Of a DNA stretch of 64,000 nt, positions 9,756-19,133 are shown one piece after another. Each line of letters starts with the position of its first letter. Positions within the stretch are counted from its first letter, which is position 1. The DNA comes from Acidisoma cellulosilyticum (GTDB lineage Bacteria > Pseudomonadota > Alphaproteobacteria > Acetobacterales > Acetobacteraceae). The DNA lies in the NCBI RefSeq assembly GCF_020621385.1, contig NZ_JAESVA010000008.1, forward strand, positions 62,001-126,000, read 5' to 3'. The notes under the pieces were generated by a model. It was not told where the DNA came from, did not search any database, and saw only the letters and a list, made by a program, of their open reading frames with translations. The translations under genes and the position numbers were made by a program.

Positions 9756-10673
9756 TCAGGATTGGTGATTGAGACGCAGTCCTGGACGGGCCCAAGGCAT
9801 GGAAACAACGCGCCCGCTTGACGACAGCGTGACATAGGCCGTTTGCATCGCGGCACCGCCGAAGCAGATGTTCGTGGTATAAGGGTCGGGCATGTCTATA
9901 CGCTCCACCATTGTCCCGGCGGGCGACACGACATCGAACCCGCCAAAGCGGAGCGACGCGATCACAACATTTCCTTCGGCCTCCACAGCGAGCGAGTCGT
10001 AGCGGTGAAATCCCGGCAGGCCGCAAACGAGATCACCGCCGGTCGGTGACGGCCAGGATGCAAGGCCAAGCTCGCCCGGAGTCAGGACCGGATAAGACCA
10101 AAGCCGCCCTGAGGATGTCTCGGCAACATAGAGGATGTCTCCGTCCGGGGAGAGGCCGATGCCATTCGGCCCCACAAGCGGAAACGCGGCCTCGACGATG
10201 CTGCTGCCATCCGATCTTGCGTAGTACACGCTTCCAAATTCAACCTGTCGTGCGCTGCGATGGCCGTGATCGGTAAACCAGAATCCACCATGGCGATCGA
10301 AGACGATATCATTGGGCGCTGAGAGCAGACGGTCGCCGCAGCGGTCATAGAGAACTTCGACAATTCCGCTCGCAAGATCGATCCGCTCTATCCGGCCACC
10401 TGTATTGTCGATCGCCTTGGCAACGGGCCGTTGAGTGCCATCCACGCTATGCCAACTGAATCCGCCATTGTTGCAGACATAAAGCAGACCATCGGGGCCG
10501 AGTGCCGCACCGTTTGGGCCTCCTCCAGGTTTTGCCAGGATTTGCTTGCCGCGCGGACCTATATGGGTGATCTGTCCCCGACCGATCTCGACCACGACCA
10601 GACTGCCATCCGGAAGAACGACCGGGCCTTCGGGAAAGGCCAGCCCATCGGCCAGAACGTCAAACACCGTCAT
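9756..10673 (-). CDS. SMP-30/gluconolactonase family lactonase
   Basis: Six-bladed beta-propeller metal-dependent hydrolase, 305 residues, that opens sugar lactones. Metal-ligand regions are recognisable: the N-terminal Glu in LAFPEGPVVL, Asn in GGGPNGAALGPDG, Asn in LSAPNDIVFD and Asp in GLSPDGDILYVAE. The start overlaps the HAD phosphatase stop by 4 bp (ATGA). Its presence implies that at least one pathway intermediate is an aldonolactone, which would come from oxidation of an aldose by one of the operon dehydrogenases. Confidence 0.88.
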   Translation of the reverse strand: MTVFDVLADGLAFPEGPVVLPDGSLVVVEIGRGQITHIGPRGKQILAKPGGGPNGAALGPDGLLYVCNNGGFSWHSVDGTQRPVAKAIDNTGGRIERIDLASGIVEVLYDRCGDRLLSAPNDIVFDRHGGFWFTDHGHRSARQVEFGSVYYARSDGSSIVEAAFPLVGPNGIGLSPDGDILYVAETSSGRLWSYPVLTPGELGLASWPSPTGGDLVCGLPGFHRYDSLAVEAEGNVVIASLRFGGFDVVSPAGTMVERIDMPDPYTTNICFGGAAMQTAYVTLSSSGRVVSMPWARPGLRLNHQS

Positions 10674-11344
10674 GGCGCAGATGCCTTGACATCAAGCCCG
10701 AGGGCGCTTGCCAATTCCGGAATATCGTGCACGACAAGGTCGGCTCCGACGGCCGACATCTCTGCCCTGCTGTAGAAACCATAGGTGACCGCAATGGACC
10801 GCGTACCCGCCGCCTGTGCGGCCGCAACATCATGCGGTGCGTCGCCGATATAGACAGCGTCTGCGGCCGCCGCCTTTGCCCGCTGCAGCCCCAGCAGGAT
10901 CGGTGCTGGATGCGGTTTCCGGTCAGCCGTATCCTCCGCTGTTACGACGGCCGTAAAAGACGCAAGGTCGATACCGGCCCGATCAAGGTCGATCAAGGTT
11001 CGCGCAAGGCCCTTATTGGTCACAAGACTGGGCTTGCGGCCGGCGTCCAAGACCGCGAGGATCAAGTCGCGCGCACCGTCGTACAGGATCACCTCGGCTG
11101 AGGCCGAGGGATATTGCCGTTGGTAGGCGTCAAAGCAAAGCGATGCGAGTTCGGGCGCGATGATGCTGAAGACCTCAAGCGGCCGCATCGCGTATAATAC
11201 ATGGGCATCGATGCTTGACGGCGGGAACGTCTGCCGCAGCACGGTTGTAAAGACATAGCGGTAGCATTCCTCGACCGCCTTGCGGGTATCAACCAAGGTG
11301 CCATCGAGATCGAATATGACGTGCTCCACGAGGATAGGCGGCAT
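10670..11344 (-). CDS. HAD-superfamily hydrolase (phosphoglycolate phosphatase-like)
   Basis: 224-residue haloacid-dehalogenase-fold phosphatase with an alpha-helical cap. Motif I is VIFDLDGTLVDT (nucleophile Asp near residue 11), motif II is SLVTNKG, and motif III is a Lys in ADRKPHPAPI followed by acidic residues in YIGDAPHDVAAA. Its start overlaps the upstream kinase stop by one base (TGATG), so they are coupled. A phosphatase beside two kinases may recycle a dead-end sugar phosphate or remove 2-phosphoglycolate-like by-products of transketolase cleavage; this is inference. Confidence 0.88.
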   Translation of the reverse strand: MPPILVEHVIFDLDGTLVDTRKAVEECYRYVFTTVLRQTFPPSSIDAHVLYAMRPLEVFSIIAPELASLCFDAYQRQYPSASAEVILYDGARDLILAVLDAGRKPSLVTNKGLARTLIDLDRAGIDLASFTAVVTAEDTADRKPHPAPILLGLQRAKAAAADAVYIGDAPHDVAAAQAAGTRSIAVTYGFYSRAEMSAVGADLVVHDIPELASALGLDVKASAP

Positions 11345-12894
11345 CAGCTTGGATTCCTCCGGGCGCTAAGTTCAAGACAGGCGGAGCGGGCCGCCCATGC
11401 CGGAACAAGTGCCTCGCGAATGTCTCTGAAAAGTGGAAAAGCGGCCCCGTACCGCGCCACCATGGCCGGATTGGGCTGAACCTTCTCGATAACGCGTACA
11501 AGTTGCGCGGCACCGACCTCCAGTGTCGGATACAGGCCCGCCGCTTGACCTGCCAATAGTGCCACGCCCAGCGCGCCGGTTTCCTCGGCCTCCGTTACCG
11601 CAAGCTCGCGGTTCATGGCCGCTGCGCAGATGTCGCGCCACAAACGGCTGCGCGCACCGCCACCGGTAATGCGGATTTCGTTGACGGGAGCGTCAATCGC
11701 AGCGTAGCAATCGACCATCGACAGCGCGACACCTTCCATGATGCCGCGCAATAGCGCCATCGGGGTCGTATCAATCCCCAGACCCATGATGCTGCCTCTG
11801 GCGGACGGCTCATGGCATGGCGCCGTCATGCCGGACGTGTTGAGATAAGGATGAAATAACAGGCCGCCCGGCAATGGCGGCAAGGCACGCGCCTCGCTTT
11901 CTATGCGCGCGAACAGGCTGCCGTCCTCGCACAACGCGCTCTCCTTGCGGCCGAATGCATCGATCACCCAGTCGAGGCATATGGACCCGCCCCCTGTATT
12001 GGACATGAGGCGCTGCCAACGACCATTCGGCATAAGAAAAAGAAATCCGACGCCGGCCGGTTCCATGACAGGGCGATCGACCGTCAGATTGTTCATGAAG
12101 CTTGTGCCGATTACCGTCACCGCTTGACCCGGCAACAAGGCGCCCGCCCCGATCGCGGCCGCGACGGCGTCTCCGGCGCCGGACGTGACCGGCGTGCCTT
12201 CTACAAGGCCCGTCTCCTCGGCCGCTTTTGCGGTGACGCGGCCGACCGGCGCGCCGATCGGCAGCACGGTCGGGATCAAGTGGGATTTTCCGGCAAGACC
12301 GCAAAGATCGAAAATGGCCTCTGACACCGAGCGATTCCTGATGTCGCAGGGAAAGAAGGACAGATCGGATTCGTCTGTTGCGACCTCGCCGGTCAGACGA
12401 TAATTCACGTAGTCCTTGGCGCAGAATATCCGCCCGATCCGGCGGAAAAGATCCGGTCGATTGAGCTGCATCCAGGCAAGCAGGACAATCGGCATGCCGG
12501 GAATCAAGGCATTGCCCGATATGTCATAGACTTTCTCAACGACGCCGCTCGTCCGCCACCGCTGCAGCAGTTCGCTCGCCCGGCCGTCCGGCCAGGCGAT
12601 CGCCCGTTCGAACGGCACACCTTCGCGATCAAGGGCCCATAGACCGCCCATATGGCCGCTGACACCAACGGCCGCGATAGCGGAGGCCGGCAAGCCCGCG
12701 TCAGCCAAAGCCGCGCGGATTGCTATGGCAACACCCGCCCAGGTCAGTTCCGTGTCTTCCTCGTGCCAATCCGGTTGCGGGCGGAAGGACGGCGTCGCAC
12801 GGCGCGCCAGTCCCAGCACGCGTCCGGTGTCGGCGGCAAAAACCACGGCCTTCGTGGTCGTGGTTCCCTTGTCGATGCCAAGCAGCGCCTTCAT
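11344..12894 (-). CDS. FGGY-family carbohydrate kinase, paralogue A
   Basis: ATP-dependent sugar/polyol kinase of 516 residues with the two actin-like domains of the xylulokinase/glycerol kinase family. The phosphate-binding turn is LLGIDKGTTTTKAVVF at the N terminus, the substrate region is SGHMGGLWALD...WPDGRA, the catalytic Asp is in TSGAGDAVAAAIGAG, and the ADP site is in RITGGGARSRLWRDI. It is a close paralogue of the upstream kinase (shared SGHMGG, WPD.RA and EPAGVGFLF segments), so the pair arose by tandem duplication. The start overlaps the stop of the neighbour by 4 bp. Confidence 0.92.
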   Translation of the reverse strand: MKALLGIDKGTTTTKAVVFAADTGRVLGLARRATPSFRPQPDWHEEDTELTWAGVAIAIRAALADAGLPASAIAAVGVSGHMGGLWALDREGVPFERAIAWPDGRASELLQRWRTSGVVEKVYDISGNALIPGMPIVLLAWMQLNRPDLFRRIGRIFCAKDYVNYRLTGEVATDESDLSFFPCDIRNRSVSEAIFDLCGLAGKSHLIPTVLPIGAPVGRVTAKAAEETGLVEGTPVTSGAGDAVAAAIGAGALLPGQAVTVIGTSFMNNLTVDRPVMEPAGVGFLFLMPNGRWQRLMSNTGGGSICLDWVIDAFGRKESALCEDGSLFARIESEARALPPLPGGLLFHPYLNTSGMTAPCHEPSARGSIMGLGIDTTPMALLRGIMEGVALSMVDCYAAIDAPVNEIRITGGGARSRLWRDICAAAMNRELAVTEAEETGALGVALLAGQAAGLYPTLEVGAAQLVRVIEKVQPNPAMVARYGAAFPLFRDIREALVPAWAARSACLELSARRNPS

Positions 12895-14429
12895 GCGGAT
12901 ATCCGCGTCAGCGGCGCAGGCACCAGCGCGTGCCGCCGCTCCGAAAAGCTGAGATAGATCCGGCGCAGGGTCTGGTACAAGGCAAACCAGCCGTCATAAA
13001 GTTCTGCGGTTTCCGAATCGGGCTCAAACCGCGTCACCGCGCGCGCCGTCGCGCTCGTGCCCTGCGCGATCGTCGTCCAGACACCGGTCGCGACCCCTGC
13101 AAGGATTGCGACGCCGAGGGCGCCCGATTCTTGGACGGCTTTCACCTCGATCGGTATGCCGCAGACATCGGCGAACATCTGCGCCCAGAACTTGCTCTGC
13201 GCACCGCCACCCGTGAGGGTGATGCAAGACGGGCGTTCCGCCATCCCCGCGAAGCAATCCCTCGTCGCAAAACACAGGGATTCATAGACGGACCGCAGCA
13301 TATGCGCCTCGGTCGTATGCGTGCTCAAGCCAAAGAATGACCCCCGCGCAAGGGTATCATAGACCGGAGCAAGAACCCCACTTTCATTGACGTATGGCAA
13401 TAGGATAACTCCGCCGGCGCCAGGCGGCACAGAGGCCGCAAGACGCTCCATCTCCGCGTAATCGCGGCCGCCATCCGCCTGGGTCGGGCCACCGAAACGG
13501 TCCAGATACCAATCCAGCACAATGGTGCCGGAGGTATTGGGCAAAATGCGCATGTAGAGTTGATCCGGCATCGCGAACAGAAAGCCGACGCCGGCGGGTT
13601 CTCGGCTGGCATGGCCGAGAACGAGAGAATTGAGGCAACTGGTGCCCAGCACCGTTATCGCCGCGCCGGCGGCCACTGCCCCCACACCGATCGCATTTGC
13701 GCAGGCATCGCCCATGCCGTGAATGACTGGCGTGCCCGGGCGCAGGCCCGTCTGCTGCGCCGCCTGCTCGCTCACGCCGCCAGCGATACTCTCAGACGGC
13801 AGGACCGGGGGCAATAACGCGCCCCAGGCGCCCGCCCCGCAGAGATCGAAGATACGCTGCGAAAACCGACGTCCGTCAATATCACCTGGCACGAAGCTGA
13901 TGTCGGACGGCTCGGTCGCCACGGCCCCGGTGAGTCGGAAACGCAAATAGTCCTTGGCGGAGAAGACAAAGGCCGCACGTGTGAGTATTCCAGGCTCAAA
14001 CTTGGCAAGCCAGCCCAGCAGCACCGCGGTGACGCCGGGCATCAGCCCATTGCCGCCGATGGCAAATATTTCCGAGAGCAAGCCCGCTTCCTGAAGGCGC
14101 ATCAATTGCGCCTGCGCCCGGCTGTCCGGCCAGCCTATGCCGTTGCGGACAGGCGCTCCGGCCGCGTCGATAATCCAGGCACCACCCATGTGCCCGGCAA
14201 TACCGATGGCGTGGATCGCGTCCCCACCCACTCCGGCCTGCTCCAGCGCGCCCCGAATGACCCGCCCACAGGCGGCCCAGGTCGCTTCCGGGTCCTCCTC
14301 GTGCCAGCCCGGCTGCGGCCGAAGCACGGCCACGCGCTCCAGCGCTTTGCCGCACTCCGTGCCAAGCGCGTCGAAGACCACGGCCTTGATGACCGAGGTT
14401 CCTTTGTCGATGCCAAGCAGGTATGTCAC
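12891..14429 (-). CDS. FGGY-family carbohydrate kinase, paralogue B
   Basis: 512-residue FGGY kinase. The N-terminal turn is LLGIDKGTSVIKAVVF, the substrate region is AGHMGGAWIID...WPDSRA, the catalytic Asp is in IHGMGDACANAIGVG, and the C-terminal ATP motif is TLTGGGAQSKFWAQM. The first 100 residues align almost without gaps with paralogue A, but most of the remainder differs, so the two probably act on different sugars or form a heteromer. It is coupled to the ABC ATPase by a 4 bp overlap, which ties import directly to phosphorylation. Confidence 0.92.
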   Translation of the reverse strand: MTYLLGIDKGTSVIKAVVFDALGTECGKALERVAVLRPQPGWHEEDPEATWAACGRVIRGALEQAGVGGDAIHAIGIAGHMGGAWIIDAAGAPVRNGIGWPDSRAQAQLMRLQEAGLLSEIFAIGGNGLMPGVTAVLLGWLAKFEPGILTRAAFVFSAKDYLRFRLTGAVATEPSDISFVPGDIDGRRFSQRIFDLCGAGAWGALLPPVLPSESIAGGVSEQAAQQTGLRPGTPVIHGMGDACANAIGVGAVAAGAAITVLGTSCLNSLVLGHASREPAGVGFLFAMPDQLYMRILPNTSGTIVLDWYLDRFGGPTQADGGRDYAEMERLAASVPPGAGGVILLPYVNESGVLAPVYDTLARGSFFGLSTHTTEAHMLRSVYESLCFATRDCFAGMAERPSCITLTGGGAQSKFWAQMFADVCGIPIEVKAVQESGALGVAILAGVATGVWTTIAQGTSATARAVTRFEPDSETAELYDGWFALYQTLRRIYLSFSERRHALVPAPLTRISA

Positions 14430-15589
14430 GCAGCCGAAACCCTGGCGGCCTTGACCTCGTCCAAAGGACTGCGGCTCGCGAAGCGGCTTGTCACATGCGT
14501 GTCATTGTCGAAAAGGAAGAGAATATCGTCCGGAATGAAGATCCGCACGGGCTCGTCAATCTCGAATGGGTAAAGATCCGGGGTCAGGCATTGGATGCTT
14601 TGATCGCCGATCTGGACGGTCACAAGTTGGGCGTCACCCAGTTGCTCGGTCACGTAGACATGACCTGCCGCGGTGAATCCATCGACGGGGGGGATTGGCT
14701 CGTTCGCACGCAGGGCGATGACGCCGCTCGGTCGCGCGCCGATAGAGGCGGTACGGCGGCTGCCGCCAAAGAAGCGTTCGACGGTCTGCGGCAGGCGCGC
14801 GGGCTCACCACCCAATCGGCCGGCTATGTGGCTGCCCTGATCGACGCAGGACTCGACGGTCAGAACATTCATGGAGTGGAGACCGAAGAATTGCGCGACA
14901 AAGGCGTTCACCGGCCGGTTGTGAATTTCGTCCGCGCTGCCGACCTGTTGCAGGACGCCGTCCCGCATCACGGCAAGACGATCGGTCATGGTCATGGCTT
15001 CGATCGGATCATGCGTCACGATGACGGAAGTGGTGCCCAGGGCGCGTTGCAGCCGCTTGAGTTCTCCACGCAGACGAGCCCGCAGCAATGTGTCGAGATG
15101 AGCAATCGGCTCATCCAGACAAAGCAGGTTCGGGTCCCGCACCAGGGCGCGCGCGATCGCGACGCGCTGCTGCTGCCCACCCGACATTTGCGACGCCCGC
15201 CTGTCCAGCAAAGCGCCGATGTTGAGCAGGGCCGCGACCTCCGCCACCTTATGGGCGATGCTCTCACGGGATGCCTTGCGCACGCGAAGCGGGTAACTGA
15301 TGTTCTGGCGCGCCGTCATGTGGGGATAGAGCGCGTTCTGCTCGAACACCATCGCGACATTGCGTTCCTGCGGCGTCTTGTCCTGGACGGGGACGCCATC
15401 GAAGAGAATCTGGCCTTCCGTTGGCCGTTCCAGCCCAACCAGCATGCGCAGCACCGATGTCTTGCCGGACCCGGATGGGCCGAGCAGACCGAAGAACTCA
15501 CCATCCTCAATATGGATGTTCACATCCTGCACGGCATGCACGGAAGGACCGAACCACTTGTTGAGATGATCAAGCGTGATGGATGCCAT
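14426..15589 (-). CDS. Sugar ABC transporter ATP-binding protein (MalK/UgpC type)
   Basis: ATPase that drives the adjacent MalF/MalG-type permeases. 387 residues. Walker A is GPSGSGKTS, the signature is MSGGQQQRVAIARAL, Walker B is LLCLDEPIAHLD, and the switch His is in SVIVTHDPIEA. After the ATPase core there is a C-terminal TOBE/OB-type regulatory region (last 130 residues), typical of the MalK class. The frame is open to 15682, but the ATG at 15589 has AGGA 8 nt upstream and starts the family at MASITLDHLNKWFG. The Walker B region (PIAHLD, where many relatives have PLSNLD) is a minor variant. Confidence 0.92.
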   Translation of the reverse strand: MASITLDHLNKWFGPSVHAVQDVNIHIEDGEFFGLLGPSGSGKTSVLRMLVGLERPTEGQILFDGVPVQDKTPQERNVAMVFEQNALYPHMTARQNISYPLRVRKASRESIAHKVAEVAALLNIGALLDRRASQMSGGQQQRVAIARALVRDPNLLCLDEPIAHLDTLLRARLRGELKRLQRALGTTSVIVTHDPIEAMTMTDRLAVMRDGVLQQVGSADEIHNRPVNAFVAQFFGLHSMNVLTVESCVDQGSHIAGRLGGEPARLPQTVERFFGGSRRTASIGARPSGVIALRANEPIPPVDGFTAAGHVYVTEQLGDAQLVTVQIGDQSIQCLTPDLYPFEIDEPVRIFIPDDILFLFDNDTHVTSRFASRSPLDEVKAARVSAA

Positions 15590-15621
15590 GGTATTCGTCC
15601 TGATCTGAACGGTTCTTGTCT

Positions 15622-16494
15622 TCAGCGGCCGCCGAGTTCGGCCGTAAAGCTGCGGATGAGATACCGCTGCATGAGATAACAAAGAATGAGGAGCGGTCCC
15701 ATCGCGACGATACCGATGGCGCCGAGCTGGCCCCAGTTCGGCTCCTGAAACAGGAAGAAATCTGCCAGCGCCTTCGGCAGCGTGATGACGTTGTCCCCGG
15801 TCAAAACCAGCGAAAAAAGAAACTCGTTCCAGGCGAACATCATGCTGAGAATGGCTGCCGTCATGATGCCGGGTGCCGATAGCGGCAGCAGGATATCGCA
15901 GAACATCCGAAACCAGGGCGCCCCGTCGATCCGTGCGGCGTCTTCATACGAGCGCGGGATCTGCCGGATGAATTCTGCCAGAAGCCAGATCACAAGGGGC
16001 AGGTTCATGAAAGTATAGGCAATAATGAGGCCGATATAGCTGTCGTAAAGGCCCAGCTTCTGAAACATGAGATAGAAGCCGATGACCGGCACGATTGGCG
16101 GCAACATGCGCAGCGACAGGATGGTGAAGCTGAGTTGGCCATGAGCCGCGAAGCGTCGCGCCAAAGCATAGGCCGCCGGAAAACCGAGGATAAGACAAAG
16201 CACCGTCGAGGATGTTGCAACTATCAGACTGTCGCGAATGCCACGCCCACCGCCGACAGACCATCCGGCCGCGAAATTGACCAGTGTCGGATGGATCGGG
16301 AAGAGTGTCGGCGGGCTGGAGAAGAGTTCCCCATATGGCTTGAAGGCCGTGATCAGCAACCAGACAATGGGCGCCAGACAGAAGATGACGAGCGCAATCA
16401 GCACGGCATGGCGGAGGACGACGCCGACCAACCCCTCGGTTCGGATCTTCGCCTTGGGTGGAACGTGAAGCGTCTGGGTCAATGCGCTCATCAC
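15622..16494 (-). CDS. Sugar ABC transporter permease (MalG type)
   Basis: 290-residue inner-membrane permease with about six membrane segments; the first is HAVLIALVIFCLAPIVWLLI. The cytoplasmic EAA loop, which contacts the ATPase, reads YEDAARIDGAPWFRMFCDIL. It is adjacent to the MalF-type partner (4 bp overlap) and precedes the ATPase gene by 32 nt. Together with the binding protein at 17487 it forms a complete CUT1-type importer for a sugar, sugar alcohol or related polyol. Confidence 0.92.
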   Translation of the reverse strand: MMSALTQTLHVPPKAKIRTEGLVGVVLRHAVLIALVIFCLAPIVWLLITAFKPYGELFSSPPTLFPIHPTLVNFAAGWSVGGGRGIRDSLIVATSSTVLCLILGFPAAYALARRFAAHGQLSFTILSLRMLPPIVPVIGFYLMFQKLGLYDSYIGLIIAYTFMNLPLVIWLLAEFIRQIPRSYEDAARIDGAPWFRMFCDILLPLSAPGIMTAAILSMMFAWNEFLFSLVLTGDNVITLPKALADFFLFQEPNWGQLGAIGIVAMGPLLILCYLMQRYLIRSFTAELGGR

Positions 16495-17468
16495 ACGCGC
16501 TCCGTGACTTTGGCCGGCAATGCCGTCTGAGCCGAGGGCGGGGCGTTGCGTTTGGCCAGGACTTTGATGATCAGCATCGTGCCGAAGGTCAGAAGCAGAA
16601 GCTGGATGATGCTGAGCGCGCCGGATCGACCGAACTGAAAACGCCCGAAGCCAAGATCATAGGTGTAATAGGCAAGGTTCTGGGTAATGGTGCCCGGACC
16701 GCCGCGGGTCAGAATGTAGATGATGTCGAAGACCTTGAAGCTGTCGATAAAGCGAAGCACGAAAGCGACCGCGAAATAAGGCAGCAGCATTGGGGCGACG
16801 ACATTGAGGAAGGTTTGTATGGCGCTCGACCCATCAACCTTCGCCGCTTCATAGACGCGTGTCGGAATCGATCGCAGGCCGGCCAGCAGAATCACCATGA
16901 CCAGCGGCGTCCATTGCCAGATATCGACGATCACGAGGGTAGGAAGTGCCCATGCCGGGGACTGTGCCCAGGCAGGTGGCGAGAGGCCGATGGCCTTCAG
17001 AAGCGCGTTCAAAGGCCCATAGATCGGGTTCAGGAACAATTCCCAGGCAAAACCGACGACGATAGGCGCCAGCATCATCGGCGTCAGCAGCAGAGATGCG
17101 TAGAGTTCCCGCCCGCGTGAGATGCCGTTCAGCAACAGCGCGATGCCGAGACCGATCAAGAGTTGCAGCGGCACGCTGACCAGGGCGAAAGCCGCCGTCA
17201 CCCCCAAACTATGCCAAAAGCGGGCGGTGCTCACGAGGGCCTCGAAATTGCCGAGACCGACCCAGTGAATTGGCACCGGGATCGCCATTTGATAGGAGGT
17301 GAAGGATGCATAGATCAGATAGCAAAAAGGCCAGACGGCAAAGACCGTCAGGAACAACAGCGCCGGTCCCAGCAACAGCCAGGTTCCGCGCTCCCCACCT
17401 CCACCATCGGCGCGCGGCATGACGCGCCGACGGTGTGCGGGCCCCTGGCCCTTCATCACATCCTGCAT
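16491..17468 (-). CDS. Sugar ABC transporter permease (MalF type)
   Basis: 325-residue inner-membrane protein. A short charged N terminus is followed by TWLLLGPALLFLTVFAVWPF as the first membrane helix, then a periplasmic loop and further helices. The EAA loop is VYEAAKVDGSSAIQTFLNVV. It is encoded 18 nt downstream of the solute-binding protein and overlaps the MalG-type gene by 4 bp. It is the heterodimer partner for that permease. Confidence 0.92.
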   Translation of the reverse strand: MQDVMKGQGPAHRRRVMPRADGGGGERGTWLLLGPALLFLTVFAVWPFCYLIYASFTSYQMAIPVPIHWVGLGNFEALVSTARFWHSLGVTAAFALVSVPLQLLIGLGIALLLNGISRGRELYASLLLTPMMLAPIVVGFAWELFLNPIYGPLNALLKAIGLSPPAWAQSPAWALPTLVIVDIWQWTPLVMVILLAGLRSIPTRVYEAAKVDGSSAIQTFLNVVAPMLLPYFAVAFVLRFIDSFKVFDIIYILTRGGPGTITQNLAYYTYDLGFGRFQFGRSGALSIIQLLLLTFGTMLIIKVLAKRNAPPSAQTALPAKVTERV

Positions 17469-17486
17469 AAAACCCGCCTGCCCGCG

Positions 17487-18986
17487 TCAGGTCCAATAGC
17501 CGTTCTTGACCATACGCGCGCGATATTCGGCATAATGGGCAATCTGTAAGTCACGGCCGTAGGTTTCGGTAGTTTCGTCAAATTCGCTCGATATCGCCTG
17601 CAAAGCCTGCATCGGTGAGACCTGGCCATTGATGGCCGCCTGCACATGCTGGATGATCGAGCTCATATATTGGTTGGTGCCGGGAATGGAGATATCGAGA
17701 TAGATTTTCGGATTGTGCAAGGCGGCAAGCCCGGTCTGCGCAAAGTTGTCTGCGAATCCGGAAGCCGATTGCAACGGGAAGGTTGCCTTCGGACTCTCGA
17801 ACATGCTGATGCGCCAGGGATCCATCAGCGATTGCGCGAAGGTTTCGGCGACCCAGCGGGTGGCATTGGCGGATTGTTGCAACCAGGCGATCGCCGTGAA
17901 GGCACCCTTCTTGTTCCGCGAATTGGCGGCGATGCCTAAGGCGCGGCCATAGGGAAGCATGGTGACTTCACCCCAGCTTTGGGCACATCGGATATCATCG
18001 GCAACCTTCGATATCGCGGGATCAGAGGCGCCCTTGGCCATATCCGTCCACCAATTGGCCTGCGCTATATGCCCGGCGAAATACAGCTGCCGCCCCACAT
18101 CCCAAGGCATTGCCTTGGCGAGGTCCTTTGGCATGAAGGCGGTCATTTCGATATAGCGGCGGATCGCCTCCTCGCCGATAGGATTGGCGATATTGGGCTT
18201 CATATTGGCGTCAAAGATCTCGCCGTAATTGACCCCTTTTTCGGCGCCAATTTGGACGAAGTGATTCATGAAAAAAGCATAGACGAAAAAGCTGGTAACT
18301 TCGACCGCACCATACAAATTCTTTGCCGGACGCGTAAAAAACTCGGCAATATCACGGTATTGCTTATAGGTCTTTGCCGGCGCGAGATCATAGCCATATT
18401 TTGCTTTGAATGCCGCCTTCTCATCCGCATTATCGAACAGATCGCTGCGATAGGTGTCGACGAACAGGTCACCGTCGATGGTGATGCCGACAAGCTTGTT
18501 CTGGTAATAGTTAAGCAACTGAAAAGGCTTGGCGACGTCCGAGAAATTCAGCGTCTCCAACGAGCCGACATCTTCCAGCGGCGTCAGATAAGGCCCGAAA
18601 TCTCCAGCAAAATTCTGCCAGAAATCAAAAGCATCGAACCGCGCGTTGCCTTGGCGCAGCGACAGAAGATTTTGATCATACATATTGCCGAGAGGATAGG
18701 ACTCGAATTCCACCGTCAGGCCGGTCGCCGCTTTGAATTCCGGCGCAAAAGTCTTCAGGATCGGCGTGAAGGCCCCGCTGTCCAGACCCACTTTCACGGT
18801 TCCCGCGGCAGAGGACTGGGCGGACGCGGTCTTCAATAATCCCGTGAACGTGCCCAAGGTCGCGACCGCACCAAAGATAGACCCTCGACGCATCAATTCG
18901 CGTCGGGCAATCAGGCCGTGCGTATCGATTTCACTCAATTGCTCTGTCGCGCGCACTTCGACAGCTTGTCGCTTCGAAAAGCCCAC
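17487..18986 (-). CDS. ABC transporter solute-binding protein (family 1, sugar type)
   Basis: 499-residue periplasmic binding protein and first gene of the operon. A long N-terminal extension (about 30 residues) precedes a possible twin-arginine signal: RRELMRRG followed by the hydrophobic SIFGAVATLGTFTGLLKTASA, with cleavage likely after SAQS. The mature part starts AAGTVKVGLDSGAFTP and has the long two-lobed organisation of CUT1 binding proteins. The ligand cannot be deduced. Its start faces the divergent MocR-type regulator 147 bp away, so both are probably controlled from the shared spacer. Confidence 0.88.
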   Translation of the reverse strand: MGFSKRQAVEVRATEQLSEIDTHGLIARRELMRRGSIFGAVATLGTFTGLLKTASAQSSAAGTVKVGLDSGAFTPILKTFAPEFKAATGLTVEFESYPLGNMYDQNLLSLRQGNARFDAFDFWQNFAGDFGPYLTPLEDVGSLETLNFSDVAKPFQLLNYYQNKLVGITIDGDLFVDTYRSDLFDNADEKAAFKAKYGYDLAPAKTYKQYRDIAEFFTRPAKNLYGAVEVTSFFVYAFFMNHFVQIGAEKGVNYGEIFDANMKPNIANPIGEEAIRRYIEMTAFMPKDLAKAMPWDVGRQLYFAGHIAQANWWTDMAKGASDPAISKVADDIRCAQSWGEVTMLPYGRALGIAANSRNKKGAFTAIAWLQQSANATRWVAETFAQSLMDPWRISMFESPKATFPLQSASGFADNFAQTGLAALHNPKIYLDISIPGTNQYMSSIIQHVQAAINGQVSPMQALQAISSEFDETTETYGRDLQIAHYAEYRARMVKNGYWT

Positions 18987-19088
18987 CCTGTTCTCTCCCT
19001 CTGCCGGTTTCTCTTAAGGATCCGGCTTATTTTTGGTCACCCTTTGGAAGGGTTGACATTTTGGTTGGCGAATTGCTCCTGTAAGCAA

Positions 19089-19129
19089 TACAATACCACC
19101 TTGGATAAGATCACAACAAGAATATTGTA
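19089..19129. promoter_or_regulatory. Candidate operator of the MocR-type regulator
   Basis: In the divergent spacer, TACAATA (19089-19095) is mirrored by TATTGTA (19123-19129). The second copy ends 4 bp before the regulator start codon. The half-sites are separated by 27 bp, so their centres lie about three helical turns apart. The arrangement fits binding by a dimeric GntR/MocR protein that controls both itself and the polyol operon. The AT-rich surroundings make a chance match possible. Confidence 0.4.
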
Positions 19130-19133
19130 CCAT

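Noticed and set aside
14423-15679. 418-codon plus-strand ORF opposite the MalK-type ATPase
   Set aside because: Mirrors the ATPase coordinates, has no family features and no ribosome-binding site.
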